Below are positions 17,869-28,730 of a stretch of DNA of 64,000 bases, piece after piece. Each line of letters begins with the position of its first letter. Positions within the stretch are counted from its first letter, which is position 1. The stretch is from CAZOZZ01 sp965247425 (lineage in GTDB: Bacteria; Acidobacteriota; Terriglobia; 20CM-2-55-15), in assembly GCA_965247425.1 (NCBI GenBank), contig OZ252023.1, forward strand, positions 1,550,001 through 1,614,000, given 5' to 3'. The notes under the pieces are model-generated. The model saw only the letters and a list, made by a program, of their open reading frames with translations, was not told the DNA's origin and did no database searches. The translations under genes and the position numbers were made by a program.

Positions 17869-19833
17869 ATGTGCGGCATTAACGGCAAAATACGATTCAC
17901 TTCCCGTCCTGTCGAAGCGGAGGACATCGCTCGGATGAACCTGGCGATCCGCCATCGAGGTCCCGACGATGAGAGTGTTTTTGTTTCGGCCGACGGCGCG
18001 GTCGGGCTCGGATTGGCTCGCCTGGCGATCATCGACCTGTCTCCACTGGGTCGGCAGCCGATGAGCTATATGGACCGCTACTGGATTGTCTTCAACGGCG
18101 AGATCTACAACTTCCAGCAATGCCGTGCCGAACTCGAGCGGGACGGATACACGTTTCGGTCGAAGACGGACACCGAGGTCATCCTCGCTCTCTATGACAA
18201 GTACCGGGAAAAATGTCTCGACCACCTTCGGGGAATGTTCGCGCTGGCCATTTACGACAAGAAAGAGCAGACGATGTTTTGTGCCAGGGACAGAATGGGA
18301 AAGAAACCCTTCAAATACTACCTGGACGACGATGTCTTCATTTTCTCTTCCGAATTGAAGGCCATACTCACTCAAAACGATTACGAAAGAAAGCCGGACT
18401 ACACGGCATTGCACCACTACCTGACTTACTTCTACTGTCCGGCGCCTTTCACTGGTTTTCGGGGAATCCGGAAGCTGGAGCCCGGTCACTATCTTCGCAT
18501 TCACATACCGACCCGGAAGATTCACAAGGAGCGCTACTGGAAGCTGGACTACTCCCGGCAGTTGCAGTTGACCGAGGACGAATGGTGCGAGCGGATCCGC
18601 GACAAGCTGGAAGAATCGGTTCGGCTTCGGATGGTGTCGGACGTTCCGGTGGGCGCTTTTCTTTCGGGCGGCGTTGATTCCAGTGCCGTCGTCGCATTCA
18701 TGAGCCGCGCATCCGGTCAGCGCATCAAGACGTTTTCGATCGGATTTGACGATGCCGCTTTCAGCGAAGTGGAATACGCCCGGATCGTCGCCCGCAAATA
18801 CGACACGGATCACACCGAATTCGAGGTGAAATCAAGATCCATCGACGAACTGCCCCGGATCGTCCGGCACTTCGAGGAACCCTACGCCGACGACAGTGCG
18901 TTACCGACCTATTACCTGTGCAAGCTGGCACGGGAACATGTGACCGTGGCGCTGAACGGGGATGGCGGAGACGAATGCTTCGCCGGGTACCGGAGGTACA
19001 ACCTGTTGCGTATGTCCCTCTGGTACGACAAGCTCATGCTGCCTCACAAGTACATCGGACTTCCTGCCGCGGCCTTGCTCGCCTCGACCACAAAGAAGGC
19101 GTTCTTTCACAAGCTGTACCGGTACGGGCGAAAGCTGACGGCCAGCCCGATCGACAGGTACATCAACTTCGTCAACTGCTTCGACAACGAAACCAAACCC
19201 CAGCTCTACAGTTCAGATTTTCGCGATTTTGTCGAGACGACGGACAGCTACGACCTGGTTCGGAGCCAGTTTGAGGCAGCCGGCGTGGGTGAAATGATGG
19301 ATCAGATGCTCTATGCCGACTTCGGGACGTATCTGCCCGACGACCTGATGGTCAAGGTCGACATCAACAGCATGTCCGTGTCGCTCGAAGGCCGTTCGCC
19401 CTTCCTCGACCACGAGTTCGTGGAGCTTGCAGCCCGGATCCCGTTTCAAATGAAACTGCGGGGCGTCAACACGTCCAAATACATCCTCAAGAAGGCCTTG
19501 AAGGGTCTTGTTCCGGACCGGATCCTCGATCGACCCAAGATGGGGTTCGGGACTCCGATGGCGCCGTGGCTTCGGACCGGCCTGGCGCCCTTTGCCAGAG
19601 ACACCCTGCTTTCTTCGACGGCGTTAGGCCGGGGTCTGTTCGAGGGCAGCTTCGTCCGGTCCTTGATCGAAAGCCATGTGTCCGGACGTCGGGATCACTC
19701 CCGCCTGATCTGGGCGCTGCTGACTCTGGAAATGTGGTTCCAGGAGTACTTCGATCATCCGGGTGCGGAAGGGTCGGAAGATTCGTTCAGGTGGGAGAGC
19801 GAGGGTCACGGCGCCCGAACGGTCGCCCGATGA
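17869..19833 (+). CDS. asnB: Glutamine-hydrolysing asparagine synthase-like amidotransferase
   Basis: 654 aa. The start is the ATG at 17869 because the mature enzyme needs Cys2 as N-terminal nucleophile ('MCGINGKI'). The glutaminase domain (1-210) has 'IRHRGPDDE' and 'FNGEIYNF'; the synthetase domain has the PP-loop 'FLSGGVDSSAVVA', 'NGDGGDECFAGYRRY' and 'EGRSPFLDHEFVELA'. AsnB-type enzymes inside polysaccharide clusters often amidate sugar carboxylates or surface components, and the context favours that here. The 3' end overlaps the next glycosyltransferase by 4 bp (ATGA), so translation is coupled. Confidence 0.92.
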   Translation: MCGINGKIRFTSRPVEAEDIARMNLAIRHRGPDDESVFVSADGAVGLGLARLAIIDLSPLGRQPMSYMDRYWIVFNGEIYNFQQCRAELERDGYTFRSKTDTEVILALYDKYREKCLDHLRGMFALAIYDKKEQTMFCARDRMGKKPFKYYLDDDVFIFSSELKAILTQNDYERKPDYTALHHYLTYFYCPAPFTGFRGIRKLEPGHYLRIHIPTRKIHKERYWKLDYSRQLQLTEDEWCERIRDKLEESVRLRMVSDVPVGAFLSGGVDSSAVVAFMSRASGQRIKTFSIGFDDAAFSEVEYARIVARKYDTDHTEFEVKSRSIDELPRIVRHFEEPYADDSALPTYYLCKLAREHVTVALNGDGGDECFAGYRRYNLLRMSLWYDKLMLPHKYIGLPAAALLASTTKKAFFHKLYRYGRKLTASPIDRYINFVNCFDNETKPQLYSSDFRDFVETTDSYDLVRSQFEAAGVGEMMDQMLYADFGTYLPDDLMVKVDINSMSVSLEGRSPFLDHEFVELAARIPFQMKLRGVNTSKYILKKALKGLVPDRILDRPKMGFGTPMAPWLRTGLAPFARDTLLSSTALGRGLFEGSFVRSLIESHVSGRRDHSRLIWALLTLEMWFQEYFDHPGAEGSEDSFRWESEGHGARTVAR

Positions 19834-20936
19834 AGATCCTGCTTTTTCTGCCGAACCTGGGCGGTGGGGGGACCGAACGCGCCGTCGTGAACCTGTCGAA
19901 GGAATTCCTCCGGCGCGGCATTGAGGTCAAGCTGGTGACGCTCGAGCCCACAGTGGATCTGGAGACCGATCCGGATGGGGTCGTGTGTCTGGGGGTTCCA
20001 AAATCGACCCTGCGTGTCAAGCGACCGTTGTATTGGTATGAGAGCGTCCGCCGGTTGGTCCGCCTGACCAAGAGGGAGCAACCCCAGGCTCTGGTCAGTT
20101 TTCTGACCGGACCCAACTACATGGCCGGAATTGCCCGCCTGTTTTTCCGCGGCCCGCGGCTCATCTTGAGCGAACGGACGGTGGTGTCGGACTATCTCAA
20201 GGGCTGGGTCTGGCGGTTTGTGAAAGTATCGATGCGCCTGGTATATCGTATCGCGGATGGGATCATCGTGAATTCCGGCGCCATTGCCAGCGACCTTGAG
20301 GCGTTGGGTGTCCGGGGACGAAAGATAGCGGTCATCCCCAATCCTGCCGATCTAGAGGAGATCGTCCGGCTCAGCGAAGAACCCCTGGGCGAACTCGAAT
20401 CCTTCTTTCGAGGACCCGTTATTTGCGCGGCCGGTCGACTGGAGGAAGACAAGGGGTACCCTTATCTTCTCCGGGCGCTCCAGTTGCTTGGAGACGACGT
20501 GCGCCTGGTAATTCTGGGCAAGGGGAGCCAGGAGGGGGAGCTAAAGCAATTGGCGTCCCGGTTGGGCGTCGAGGGGCGTGTGCTCTTTGCGGGATTCCGG
20601 ACCAATCCATATAACGTCATCAGCCGCTCGGGCGTGTTTGTGCTCTCGTCGCTGTGGGAAGGTCAGCCCAACGTGCTGATTGAATCGCTGGCGGTGGGGA
20701 CTCCGATTGTGGCGTCCGATTGCTCGAGTGGTGTTCGCGAGGTGCTGGATCATGGAAAGTTCGGTGTGATCGTTCCAAGCCGGGATTCCGATGCGCTGGC
20801 CCGGGGTCTTCGTGAGGTCCTCGAAGGGGAGAGGCGTTTCGAGAAAACAGACCTGATCGGGCGGTCCGGCGATTTCAGCCTGGAGAAGATCGGTTCCGAG
20901 TATCTGGATGTCATCCTGGGCCGACCCGATGCCTGA
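19830..20936 (+). CDS. Family 4 glycosyltransferase
   Basis: 368 aa GT-B enzyme starting at the ATG that overlaps the asnB stop (ATGA); the frame is open further upstream inside asnB but this is a shadow. Motifs: 'ILLFLPNLGGGGTERAVVNLS', 'VIPNPADLEEIV', 'AAGRLEEDKGYPYLLRALQLL', 'LFAGFRTNPYNVISRSGVFVLSS' and the EX7E-type 'LWEGQPNVLIESLAVGTPIV'. It transfers a sugar within the same polysaccharide pathway. Its last codons overlap the flippase start by 8 bp, so asnB, this gene and the flippase form one operon. Confidence 0.9.
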   Translation: MKILLFLPNLGGGGTERAVVNLSKEFLRRGIEVKLVTLEPTVDLETDPDGVVCLGVPKSTLRVKRPLYWYESVRRLVRLTKREQPQALVSFLTGPNYMAGIARLFFRGPRLILSERTVVSDYLKGWVWRFVKVSMRLVYRIADGIIVNSGAIASDLEALGVRGRKIAVIPNPADLEEIVRLSEEPLGELESFFRGPVICAAGRLEEDKGYPYLLRALQLLGDDVRLVILGKGSQEGELKQLASRLGVEGRVLFAGFRTNPYNVISRSGVFVLSSLWEGQPNVLIESLAVGTPIVASDCSSGVREVLDHGKFGVIVPSRDSDALARGLREVLEGERRFEKTDLIGRSGDFSLEKIGSEYLDVILGRPDA

Positions 20937-22365
20937 GCCATCGGTCCCGCCTGCCACCGGTCTCGAAACACTGGCTCGACGCCTGGTTCGCTTGCTCGAT
21001 TGGGCCGAGATCGATTACGCGATTTTCTTTGCGCTGTTGTCCAAGGCCTGGCAGGTTCTGGCCGCCCCTGTCACCATTCTGCTCGTTGTTGCCTACCTGT
21101 CGCCCGAATTGCAGGGCTTCTATTACACCTTTTACAGTCTTCTGGCGCTGCAGGCCTTTGTCGAGTTGGGTTTGTTCACCGTGATTATCGCCGTGGCGAG
21201 TCACGAGTGGGCGGATCTCGAACTGGATGCGGGTGTTCTCACCGGCCGTCCCGAGGCACTTTCGCGTCTGGTCAGTCTCGGAAGATTCGCGTTCAAGTGG
21301 TACGCCCTGGCGAGTGCCGCGTTGATGCTGGGGGTCGGGGTGGCGGGCTACGTTTTCTTTTCGGGGGAAGGAAACGCGGAGGTGGCCTGGCAGACGCCAT
21401 GGACCGTTTTCATTATCGTCTCGGCACTTGTGTTGTGGACACTGCCGTTCGTTTCACTGCTTGAAGGTTGCAACCAGGTTGCCACGATCAACCGCTTTCG
21501 CGTGTCGCAGGTTATTTTGAGCAGTCTGGCATTGTGGGTGACTCTGGTTCTGGGAGGAGGCTTGTGGGCGGCCGTAGCGGCTGCCAGCACCAACCTGATC
21601 CGGGATCTGTATCTCCTGTTCGTCCAGTATCGCGGTTTCTTCAGGCCGTTCTTTTCACCTCCCTCCTCAGACATCGTCGACTGGAAGAAAGAGGTGTGGC
21701 CGATGCAATGGCGCCTGGGGGTTTCAGGAATCGCGACGTATTTCAGCGCGTATCTCTACGCACCTGTGATTTTCCATTACTACGGGCCTGTTGCCGCCGG
21801 GCAGATCGGAATGACCTGGACGCTGATTATCAACCTGGGTTCTATCTCGTGGGCCTGGACGGCCACGAAGGTGCCACGGTTCGGCATCCTGATCCAGAAG
21901 AAGGACTATCGAAGCCTGGACCGCCTGTTCTACGTGACCACCGGCGTGACCACGGTTCTGATGATCGCCGGCGCCATGGGGTTGTGGGGTGTCGTTATGA
22001 TCCTGCATTGGATCGGCCATCCGCTTTCGGACCGCCTGCTGGGCCCGTTGCCGACCGCGCTGCTTTCCATCGGAGCTATCCTGTTGCATATCACCCGATG
22101 TCAGTCGTCGTATCTTCGTGCTCACAAGATAGATCCCCTGGTCGTCTTCAGCGTGGCCTCAAACGGCTTGATCGGCTTGCTCGTATGGGTGTGGGGGAGT
22201 CGGTATGGACCGATGGGCGCGGTCCTGGCATTCCTGGTCGTTCAGGCGATCTTTATCGGGCCCTGGACCCTGATCTGGCGGAAATACCGGAAACAGTGGC
22301 ATCAGGAACCCCCTGTCGAACCACTCAGTTCAGCGAAAGGTTCAGCCGGGTTCCCGCCTGGTTGA
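20929..22365 (+). CDS. Polysaccharide flippase (Wzx/MATE-like membrane protein)
   Basis: 478 aa with about twelve membrane segments spread over the whole length, including 'VLAAPVTILLVVAYLSPELQGFYYTFYSLLALQAFVELG'-type N-terminal helices (split here by charged turns) and 'GATMGLWG'-like later helices. The layout fits the Wzx/oligosaccharide flippase group, which moves undecaprenyl-linked repeat units to the periplasm. The ATG at 20929 overlaps the preceding glycosyltransferase. The last 41 bp overlap, on the other strand, the end of the broken giant secreted-protein gene. Family assignment rests on topology and neighbours, as Wzx proteins have few fixed motifs. Confidence 0.75.
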   Translation: MPEPSVPPATGLETLARRLVRLLDWAEIDYAIFFALLSKAWQVLAAPVTILLVVAYLSPELQGFYYTFYSLLALQAFVELGLFTVIIAVASHEWADLELDAGVLTGRPEALSRLVSLGRFAFKWYALASAALMLGVGVAGYVFFSGEGNAEVAWQTPWTVFIIVSALVLWTLPFVSLLEGCNQVATINRFRVSQVILSSLALWVTLVLGGGLWAAVAAASTNLIRDLYLLFVQYRGFFRPFFSPPSSDIVDWKKEVWPMQWRLGVSGIATYFSAYLYAPVIFHYYGPVAAGQIGMTWTLIINLGSISWAWTATKVPRFGILIQKKDYRSLDRLFYVTTGVTTVLMIAGAMGLWGVVMILHWIGHPLSDRLLGPLPTALLSIGAILLHITRCQSSYLRAHKIDPLVVFSVASNGLIGLLVWVWGSRYGPMGAVLAFLVVQAIFIGPWTLIWRKYRKQWHQEPPVEPLSSAKGSAGFPPG

Positions 22366-25300
22366 AAAACCGGATGTTCCCGACCGCGGTCTGACCGGCC
22401 GCTCCGCTGAACAGAATGATCTGGGTGGTGTAGCCGCCGGAATCGACCAGGTGGGGGAACACCATCTCGTTGGTCGATGCCGGGGTCGCTTCGTCAACAG
22501 GTGAGGTCGTCGTGATCAGGAAATCTCCACGCTCGTTGTAGCGGCCGCGCAAACCGACGACGTTGATCGGGGTCAGGCTGGAGATTCGGAGGACTCCCTG
22601 AAAGGGCAATCCGAGCGCCTCCAGTCCGTCGATCTGGTTCAGAAACATTGCGACCTGACCGTTGTTGGGGACCGTAACGCTCCCGGTCAAGCCCGTGCTC
22701 GCTCCGGAGAGACTCGTCAGTTCGAATGTTACCGGAACTTCCGAGGGTGCCGTGTTGGCGATCGCGATTCCAGTCTGAATGGACCCGACGGCGGATGCGG
22801 CGAAGTCGCCGGACGCTTCTGCGTAAACCCGGAATGCACTACCGGCCGCGAGTGCGGGCACACCCGCCTGGGCGACGGTGAAACCGCCGGATTGGAACGA
22901 GAAGACACCCAGGCCGGTTGACCGGCAGCGTCGTGATCAGGAACTCCGAGCGCTCGTTCGAGAAGCCTCTCAGAGCTACGACCGAGACGGGACTCGATGC
23001 GCTGAAGAAGAAGGTTCCCTGGATTGTCGAACCGCCGTTTGAATGGGCTTTCGTTGAGGAACGCCGCGATCTGGCCATGGGCGGGGATCGTCACCTGTCC
23101 CTGCCCGAAGTCGACGCCATCCGCATCCGTGAAAGAGAAACTGATAGTCGCGTCCGAGGCATTCGGGTTCGCGCTCGCAACGCCGGTGTTGACCGGGCCA
23201 TTGACCTCCGCGTAGATCCGGCCGGTCTGAATCAGCGGTGAGACCGGGACGGCCGCTTCGGTCACCAGAACTCCCCCCTCGGTCAGTCCGAATATCGCCA
23301 GACCCGCCGGCGTCGAGTTCGCCGAGACCGGCTGGATGCGGCCGTAGGCGATCGTCGGGGAACCGGCCCCGCCGGAGGTTACGAGTGAAGTGCCGCCAAG
23401 GCTAGAGATCGAAAAAGGTGTTGGAGCGATCGTGTCCAGGCTGAGTAACTGCCGGTCGTGCAGGACGACGTGTCGCGCCCGATGAGACGGCTGTCCCTGG
23501 GCGTCGGTCCCGGATGCGAACAGTGTCACGGTGACCACGTCCGAGCCGTCCGCATCCAGGTTCGGAAAGTCCGACATGAAGGTGGAGGCATTGAAGGCGT
23601 ACCCGAAGCTGTTTCCGGATGCCGCCAGCGTCTTCCCCCTCGAGAACGAAGCCCGGCATCATGGTCGTCACCTGGGCGCTCTGCAAGGTGAGGTCGGACG
23701 TCGCCGAGATCGAGAGTTGGACCGGTGCGCCCACGAAACCGTCCGAGACGTTCAGGCTGAGCAGGTCGCTGCCTGCCGGGACGACGTAAACGGAAAACCG
23801 GCCGTTTGTTGTGCCCAGGACGTTTCCCGTTGGAAAAGGCGTGGTGACGATTCCGGCGGATGTCGCGCCCTCATACGCCACTGTCACATCGACCGTATAC
23901 ACACCGGATTCCGCCACCGTGAAGTCGTCTCCGGGCTGATGGTAATAGCCGATGCGACTCGCCTGTCCGGACGTTTGAACTACCTGACCGCCTGGCAGCG
24001 TGATCGTCGTCGAGACCGTAGCCGCAACAGTCGGACCCACGGCGCCGGAGATCGAGAACGTATCGCCGACCTCCAGAATAGTTCCCGGCCGAACGCCGGT
24101 CAGGTGGATGAAGAGGTCGATGTTCTCTCCCTTGAGCGTCATGATCGGACCACCGTCGGGCCCGCCGCCGTTACCCTGGAACGGCGGAAACGTCCGGCTG
24201 CCGCCCTTCGCGTCGCCAGCTTCCGGGATCAGGACGAACAGCGAGCCGTAGGCGGCGTATTGCGGAGCGGACAGCGCGGAGCCCCGAACGACGACGCCAC
24301 CGTACTGGAACTTGATGTCGTTGGGCAGATCGCCTTCCCGCCCCACTCCAAGCTGCGACCCGTACTGGTCGTTGAACCGCCAGTACTGACCGCTGACACG
24401 ATCTTCCGCGATCTGTTCCCGAACCCGTACGAGGGGCCTCTGGATCGACCGGTAGCTGTATGCCCAGAGATCGACCCGGTCCGGAGAGATATGTGGATCC
24501 CAACCGTTTGGCATGCTCGAGAACAGGGGGATTTCACCTACCGCAAGACGTTCCTCGAACGTGGCGGATGGCCAGAGAGCGGGGATCGTCCGCTGGCTTA
24601 TGATGGATGAAATCTGACCGTCCGGATCCTGGAACGTGACGACGGGAACCACGGCGTCGTTGTCCTGGAGCCACGTGACGTCGCCGCTGTTGAAGGGCAG
24701 CATCAAATGACTGCTCCCGGTCTCGATCCCGGTGTCGGTTCGGAAGAACCATTGGTTGCCGATAGACGTTTGCTCATCGATGCCGCGTCGACCGTGGGCC
24801 ACGATCGACGGGTTGACCGGTGCGACCACACCTCCCCATGTCCGCGAACCCATCCGGAGATTGCCTGCGTCGTCTTCGAACGTGGCCGTGATATCGACGC
24901 GGTACTCGCCGGTCTGATCGAGCGCGATACCTGCCCCGGAGGGATAGAAGTACCCGAACCGGTTGGCTGTTCCGGCGGCCCTGGTTTCGACGATCCTGGA
25001 GGCGTCCGAGTCTGGCGCCAATCGGTACCGGACCTCCACCGATGCCGGTACTCCCGGCGTGATGGTCACGCCCGGGCTGAAAATATCACCGACCTCAAAC
25101 GGGGTCGAAGGTAGAACGGCTGTGTCGAGCGACAGTTCCCGGGCCACCCAGACTTCGTAGACTCCGCCTCCGGTCCATGTGTTTCCCCAGATGTCATCGA
25201 TCGTTCCGGTGAGCGTGATCGTGTGCAGGCCATCCTGGTCGAAGGTGGCTTCCATGACCGTGTTCATCGTGCTGAGCTGATAGGCATCGGTGATGTGCCC

Positions 25301-26793
25301 CCCGCCGTTGCCGAGTGTGAAAACACCGGAGTCCACCAACCCACGCATTCGCGACTGCACGAACGGGAAAGGACCGAACGTCTGGCTTGTTCCATCGGGG
25401 CGCGAGATGGTGACCGCGAGGCCACCCGAGGGGAAGCTGAAGGGTATCAACGGGATTGCCGGCGGCGTTCCTCGGTCGCCGACCGAGACGTTGAGCGCGA
25501 ACGGCTCGAGCCGGTACGTGATCGTTTTGCCTGTTTCCGCGTCGACACGCGGGATGACGAAGGTTTCCGACTGCGTGAGGATGCGAGAAGCGATGCCGAA
25601 GCGCGATCAGCCACCGCCCGTGTCCCACGCGTAGCGTTGCTCGATGTGTCGACGAGCAGGGCCCACGGAATCCGGGGTGCGGCCGGGCTCCCGACCTTCG
25701 CGACCGGAAGATACAGACTCTTCGGTCCAAACTCCGTGAAATTCATCGGCCGCCGATCCGCGCGGTCGACCAGAAGGATGTCTGCCTGTTCGGTGGTTGT
25801 GGCTGTCAGGTGGAAGTCGAGTGTCAGGAATGGCCGGTAGTAGCCGGCTGGAAGATCCGCGGGAAGCGTGAGAGTCAAATCGACCAATCCCTCGATGTTG
25901 CTTCCAGACTGCGTCATCGAGACGTCAGCGGTGGCGGTCAACGCGGTCCCGGTGTAGGTTGCGGGCCTTTCGAGAGGCAGCCCCGTAGGAGTGAGGATCG
26001 TCGATGCGTACAGACTCTGTCCAAAGTTCCCGGACCCGTCCGTGTTGGAAAGGCGTTCGAGACTGAGTCGAACGTCCACCGCGCCGGTCTGGTCGAGCGT
26101 TGCGGCCAGGACAGAGAGGGTGCCCTGAACCCGCAGACTGCCGCCGGGCGCAACGGACGTGGAATCCAATGTTCCTCCGAGCGTCCAGGCCGGGGGCAGG
26201 CGGGGCTGCTCGCTCCGGAGTAGTCCGGCGCCGGCGAAGGCGACCCCGGTTCCACTGGCGGCCGGGACCGGCACACCGAGGATCGTGCCGGCGAGACCAG
26301 TGAGGAGTTCGTCGGCGACAGGGTCGTTTTTGAACGACCGTAGGGTTCCGCCGAAAACATCGGCTTTGACCATGATCGAGGTGCCAGCCGGCGCGAACAG
26401 GGATGCCGTGAAGCTGCCGTCGGCCGCGGCGTCGGTCGTCACGTAGTGCCCAGTGTCGAGTGTGACGAGTAGGAGGGAAGCGCCGGATGTCGTCGCCCCT
26501 GCAGCTCCTCGAACCGTCACCGTGCCTCCTGCGCCAGATGAGATCGTGATCAAAGAAGCCACGGGTGGGGAGTCCGGGTAGAGGGGGCTTCCGCCTTGTG
26601 GAAAGCTCACTCCGGGATCCTGACCCGTCGTGCAAGTTGGAATGTTGCTTCCCGCGGGCATCAGAACCGGATCGGTTTCCGGGGGCAGGCAATTGGGAAG
26701 AGTCGACTGGGCAGTGCCCGAAGCAGCCGAACCGAGCAGCAGGCCGGCGAGCAAGAGAATTCGGAACACGTGTCCATGTGTGGTCGGTTGCAT
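22325..26793 (-). pseudogene. Giant secreted repeat protein, interrupted by four frameshifts
   Basis: One reading frame of about 1,490 codons split into four overlapping pieces. It starts at the ATG at 26793 (or a GTG at 26808) with a signal peptide ('VFRILLLAGLLLGSAASGTAQ'). Shifts lie near 25598-25612 (net one base missing or two extra), at the C-run 23635-23639 (one extra), at the T-run 23038-23040 (one extra) and near 22913-22920 (one extra). After each shift the protein theme continues: Ig/CARDB-like beta domains, then two copies of a domain with 'PVSVVALRGFSNERSEFLITT' / 'PINVVGLRGRYNERGDFLITT' and a 'GGYTTQIILFSG' end. Either a decaying surface-protein gene or local sequence errors. 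Confidence 0.75.
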
Positions 26794-26813
26794 GGCTGCT
26801 ATCGACACGGAGT

Positions 26814-26848
26814 CTATAGAGAAAGCAGGAACGCGATCAAGTCTGTCC
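26814..26848 (-). pseudogene. Displaced 3' end of the beta-propeller cytochrome gene
   Basis: If the IS (26858-28765) and one 9-bp target duplication are removed, the cytochrome frame reads on from '...HLTGGE' into 'RTDLIAFLLSL' and a TAG at 26814-26816. This is a normal c-type cytochrome C-terminus (compare LTxxERxDLxAFLxSL). The stop is 5 bp before the GTG of the giant secreted protein and 20 bp before its ATG, so the two genes were adjacent and probably co-transcribed before the IS arrived. See also the truncated gene at 28731-30602. Confidence 0.85.
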
Positions 26849-26857
26849 GCTCGCCTC
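26849..26857. repeat. Target-site duplication, IS copy 1, left
   Basis: GCTCGCCTC, repeated exactly at 28766-28774 on the other side of the IS. A 9-bp duplication fits IS4-group elements. Confidence 0.9.
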
Positions 26858-27034
26858 CAGCCATATCGGAAGTCAGGGAGGACGGAGTGTCTGGAAGGGG
26901 CTCTGGAAGGGAAAAGGTCGAGGAGGGAGAGGAATTTGAAGTGAGGGGTATTTTCGAGAGACAGGTATCCGTAGCGGGTCCAGCCCGGTGATTGGGGTCA
27001 GGCAGGCGCGTGGAGACCAGGGAAACGAGTCAGT

Positions 27035-28228
27035 TCAGCTGGAGTCGGCTGGGGTTGGGGCAGACAGAGCGAGGCGAAGCAAACGAAGAAGCTCGATGGA
27101 GGTATGCGGGCGATGGCGCCCGCGATGCAAATGACGCAATCGATACAGACGTTCGATCGTGAGAGCCAGGCTTATGAGGAGCCAGTGGAGAAGCAAGCTG
27201 TTGGCGTGGTGATGGGGGATATGGGCCATCCCATAACGGTTCTTGGCATCGTTGAAACCTTGGTTTTCGACTTCCCAACGACTCTTGGCCATGCGAAATA
27301 AAGTGGGCGCTCCCACTTGGTTCATCGAGAAATTGGTCAGCCAGTAGGCTTCGACCACCGATCCATCGGGTTTCTCTTGCCGGTAGCGGATCACGCGCAC
27401 GGTCGGCCAGTTCAATCGGCCCCAGGGATCGAAGTCGTCTGCATCCCAGATTTCCACCCGATCGGCTCCATCCTTGAAAACCCGGGACGGCGGCTGACAA
27501 GCAAACCGGCTTTTGGCGGCGTTGAACAAGCTCGGAAGATTGGCTTTGAGACGGACGATGGTCTTCAATCCCAACTCGTCGGCCAAGTGCAGGAACGGAG
27601 CCGACGCATAGCCCCCATCGACAACAACATAATCGGCAAAACGCGGCCCCAACTGCCCCACCACCCGACGAAGCAGTCGTTGCCCCCCCGACCATTCGCT
27701 ATCCCCACTACCGTAGGGTTCCACATCGACCGGTAAAGTGAACCCGGTGCCCACGATGGTGGCCATCACGACGTGGTGTAAGTAGGTGGTCACCTCCCCC
27801 TCGGCGTTGCGATGGGGTCGACACCACTGACACCCGGCCTCACCGACACGCCCCACGGTTGTCCCGTCCAGCGCCAGGCCGATGAATCGGCAATCGTCGA
27901 ACGCTTTATTGCGCTTGGCCTGCTTGATGGCTGTGGTCAACGCGCCGCGCGTGAATTCCGGATTCAGCTTCTCGGTAAAATAGCCCAGCGTGTCGTCGCT
28001 AAAGCGGCGTCCGATTCCCAAGGCCCGACACGCCGAGGATCGTGCGAGCGACTCGATGGCCAGGAAGCTCGATTCCCGCAGCAGATACCCGATCACCAGA
28101 GACCAGATCAGATGCCCACTTCCGATCTGCGGTCGCACCCGCCCATCTCCGGGGTGATTCAAATACCCCTTCAGCCGCAAACACTTTCGCGCGTACCGTC
28201 GTATCCCTCGTGCCGACGGACCTTTCAC
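27035..28228 (-). CDS. IS4-like DDE transposase (copy 1)
   Basis: 397 aa. Candidate catalytic residues: first Asp in 'LALDGTTVGR' (near 118), second Asp in 'YVVVDGGYAS' (near 200), and the Glu in 'SRWEVENQGFNDAKNRYG', which resembles the R-E-K part of the IS4-family YREK signature. It begins at a GTG that overlaps the stop of the upstream small gene (GTGA), indicating coupled translation. The protein is identical in the two copies, so both elements look recently active. The carboxy end is basic and His/Arg rich ('RLRHLHRGRHRPH'). Confidence 0.9.
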   Translation of the reverse strand: MKGPSARGIRRYARKCLRLKGYLNHPGDGRVRPQIGSGHLIWSLVIGYLLRESSFLAIESLARSSACRALGIGRRFSDDTLGYFTEKLNPEFTRGALTTAIKQAKRNKAFDDCRFIGLALDGTTVGRVGEAGCQWCRPHRNAEGEVTTYLHHVVMATIVGTGFTLPVDVEPYGSGDSEWSGGQRLLRRVVGQLGPRFADYVVVDGGYASAPFLHLADELGLKTIVRLKANLPSLFNAAKSRFACQPPSRVFKDGADRVEIWDADDFDPWGRLNWPTVRVIRYRQEKPDGSVVEAYWLTNFSMNQVGAPTLFRMAKSRWEVENQGFNDAKNRYGMAHIPHHHANSLLLHWLLISLALTIERLYRLRHLHRGRHRPHTSIELLRLLRLALSAPTPADSS

Positions 28229-28611
28229 CGGCGCTTCCGCTTCTCACGTTGTTGCTGGCGCTCCAGCACCAACAACTTCGCGTTCGCTGTCAGCACCTCC
28301 CGGATCGCATCCTGAAACTCCCTTCCCGCTCCGACACGCTTTTGAATCTCCTCAACCATGGCAGCTGGAACGTGTTCGACATGCTTCTTCCCGTCCATCA
28401 TGAATGTCCAGGACCAGGATGGGTGCCCTTCACCCGACACACACCGGCACGTCGGCTTACCGCACCGGGTGTAACTAATCGACACCGAGCCAGGCAGCAA
28501 ACCGTCGGGTATCTCATGGCGCTCGATCAGGCTGTACTTCCGCCGTCGCAGTCGCGACGCAACCGCTCCCCTTACCTGATTCAACTCAAGCCATATCTTT
28601 TTCTTCTTCAT
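28225..28611 (-). CDS. IS accessory protein, DUF6788-like (copy 1)
   Basis: 128 aa from the ATG at 28611 (a TTG at 28632 would add seven residues). Basic and small; the recognisable part is 'LPGSVSISYTRCGKPTCRC', whose CGKPxCxC cysteines resemble those in DUF6788 proteins that accompany transposases, followed by 'GEGHPSWSWTF' and a coiled-coil, Lys/Arg/Gln-rich end. Possibly a DNA-binding or regulatory partner of the transposase; its role is not known. It is translationally coupled to the transposase gene. Confidence 0.75.
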   Translation of the reverse strand: MKKKKIWLELNQVRGAVASRLRRRKYSLIERHEIPDGLLPGSVSISYTRCGKPTCRCVSGEGHPSWSWTFMMDGKKHVEHVPAAMVEEIQKRVGAGREFQDAIREVLTANAKLLVLERQQQREKRKRR

Positions 28612-28730
28612 CTGACGGTATATATACCACAAGATACCGCCGATACCATATCGATTTCAACAATGCGAAAATAGAACTTCCTTAACAATGGGTTTGAATT
28701 CGACTCAAATGCCCGCTGGCCGGGCCTCAT

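Noticed and set aside
22839..23078. A separate 79-codon gene
   Set aside because: It is a fragment of the giant secreted protein in a shifted frame; its sequence continues the neighbouring pieces.
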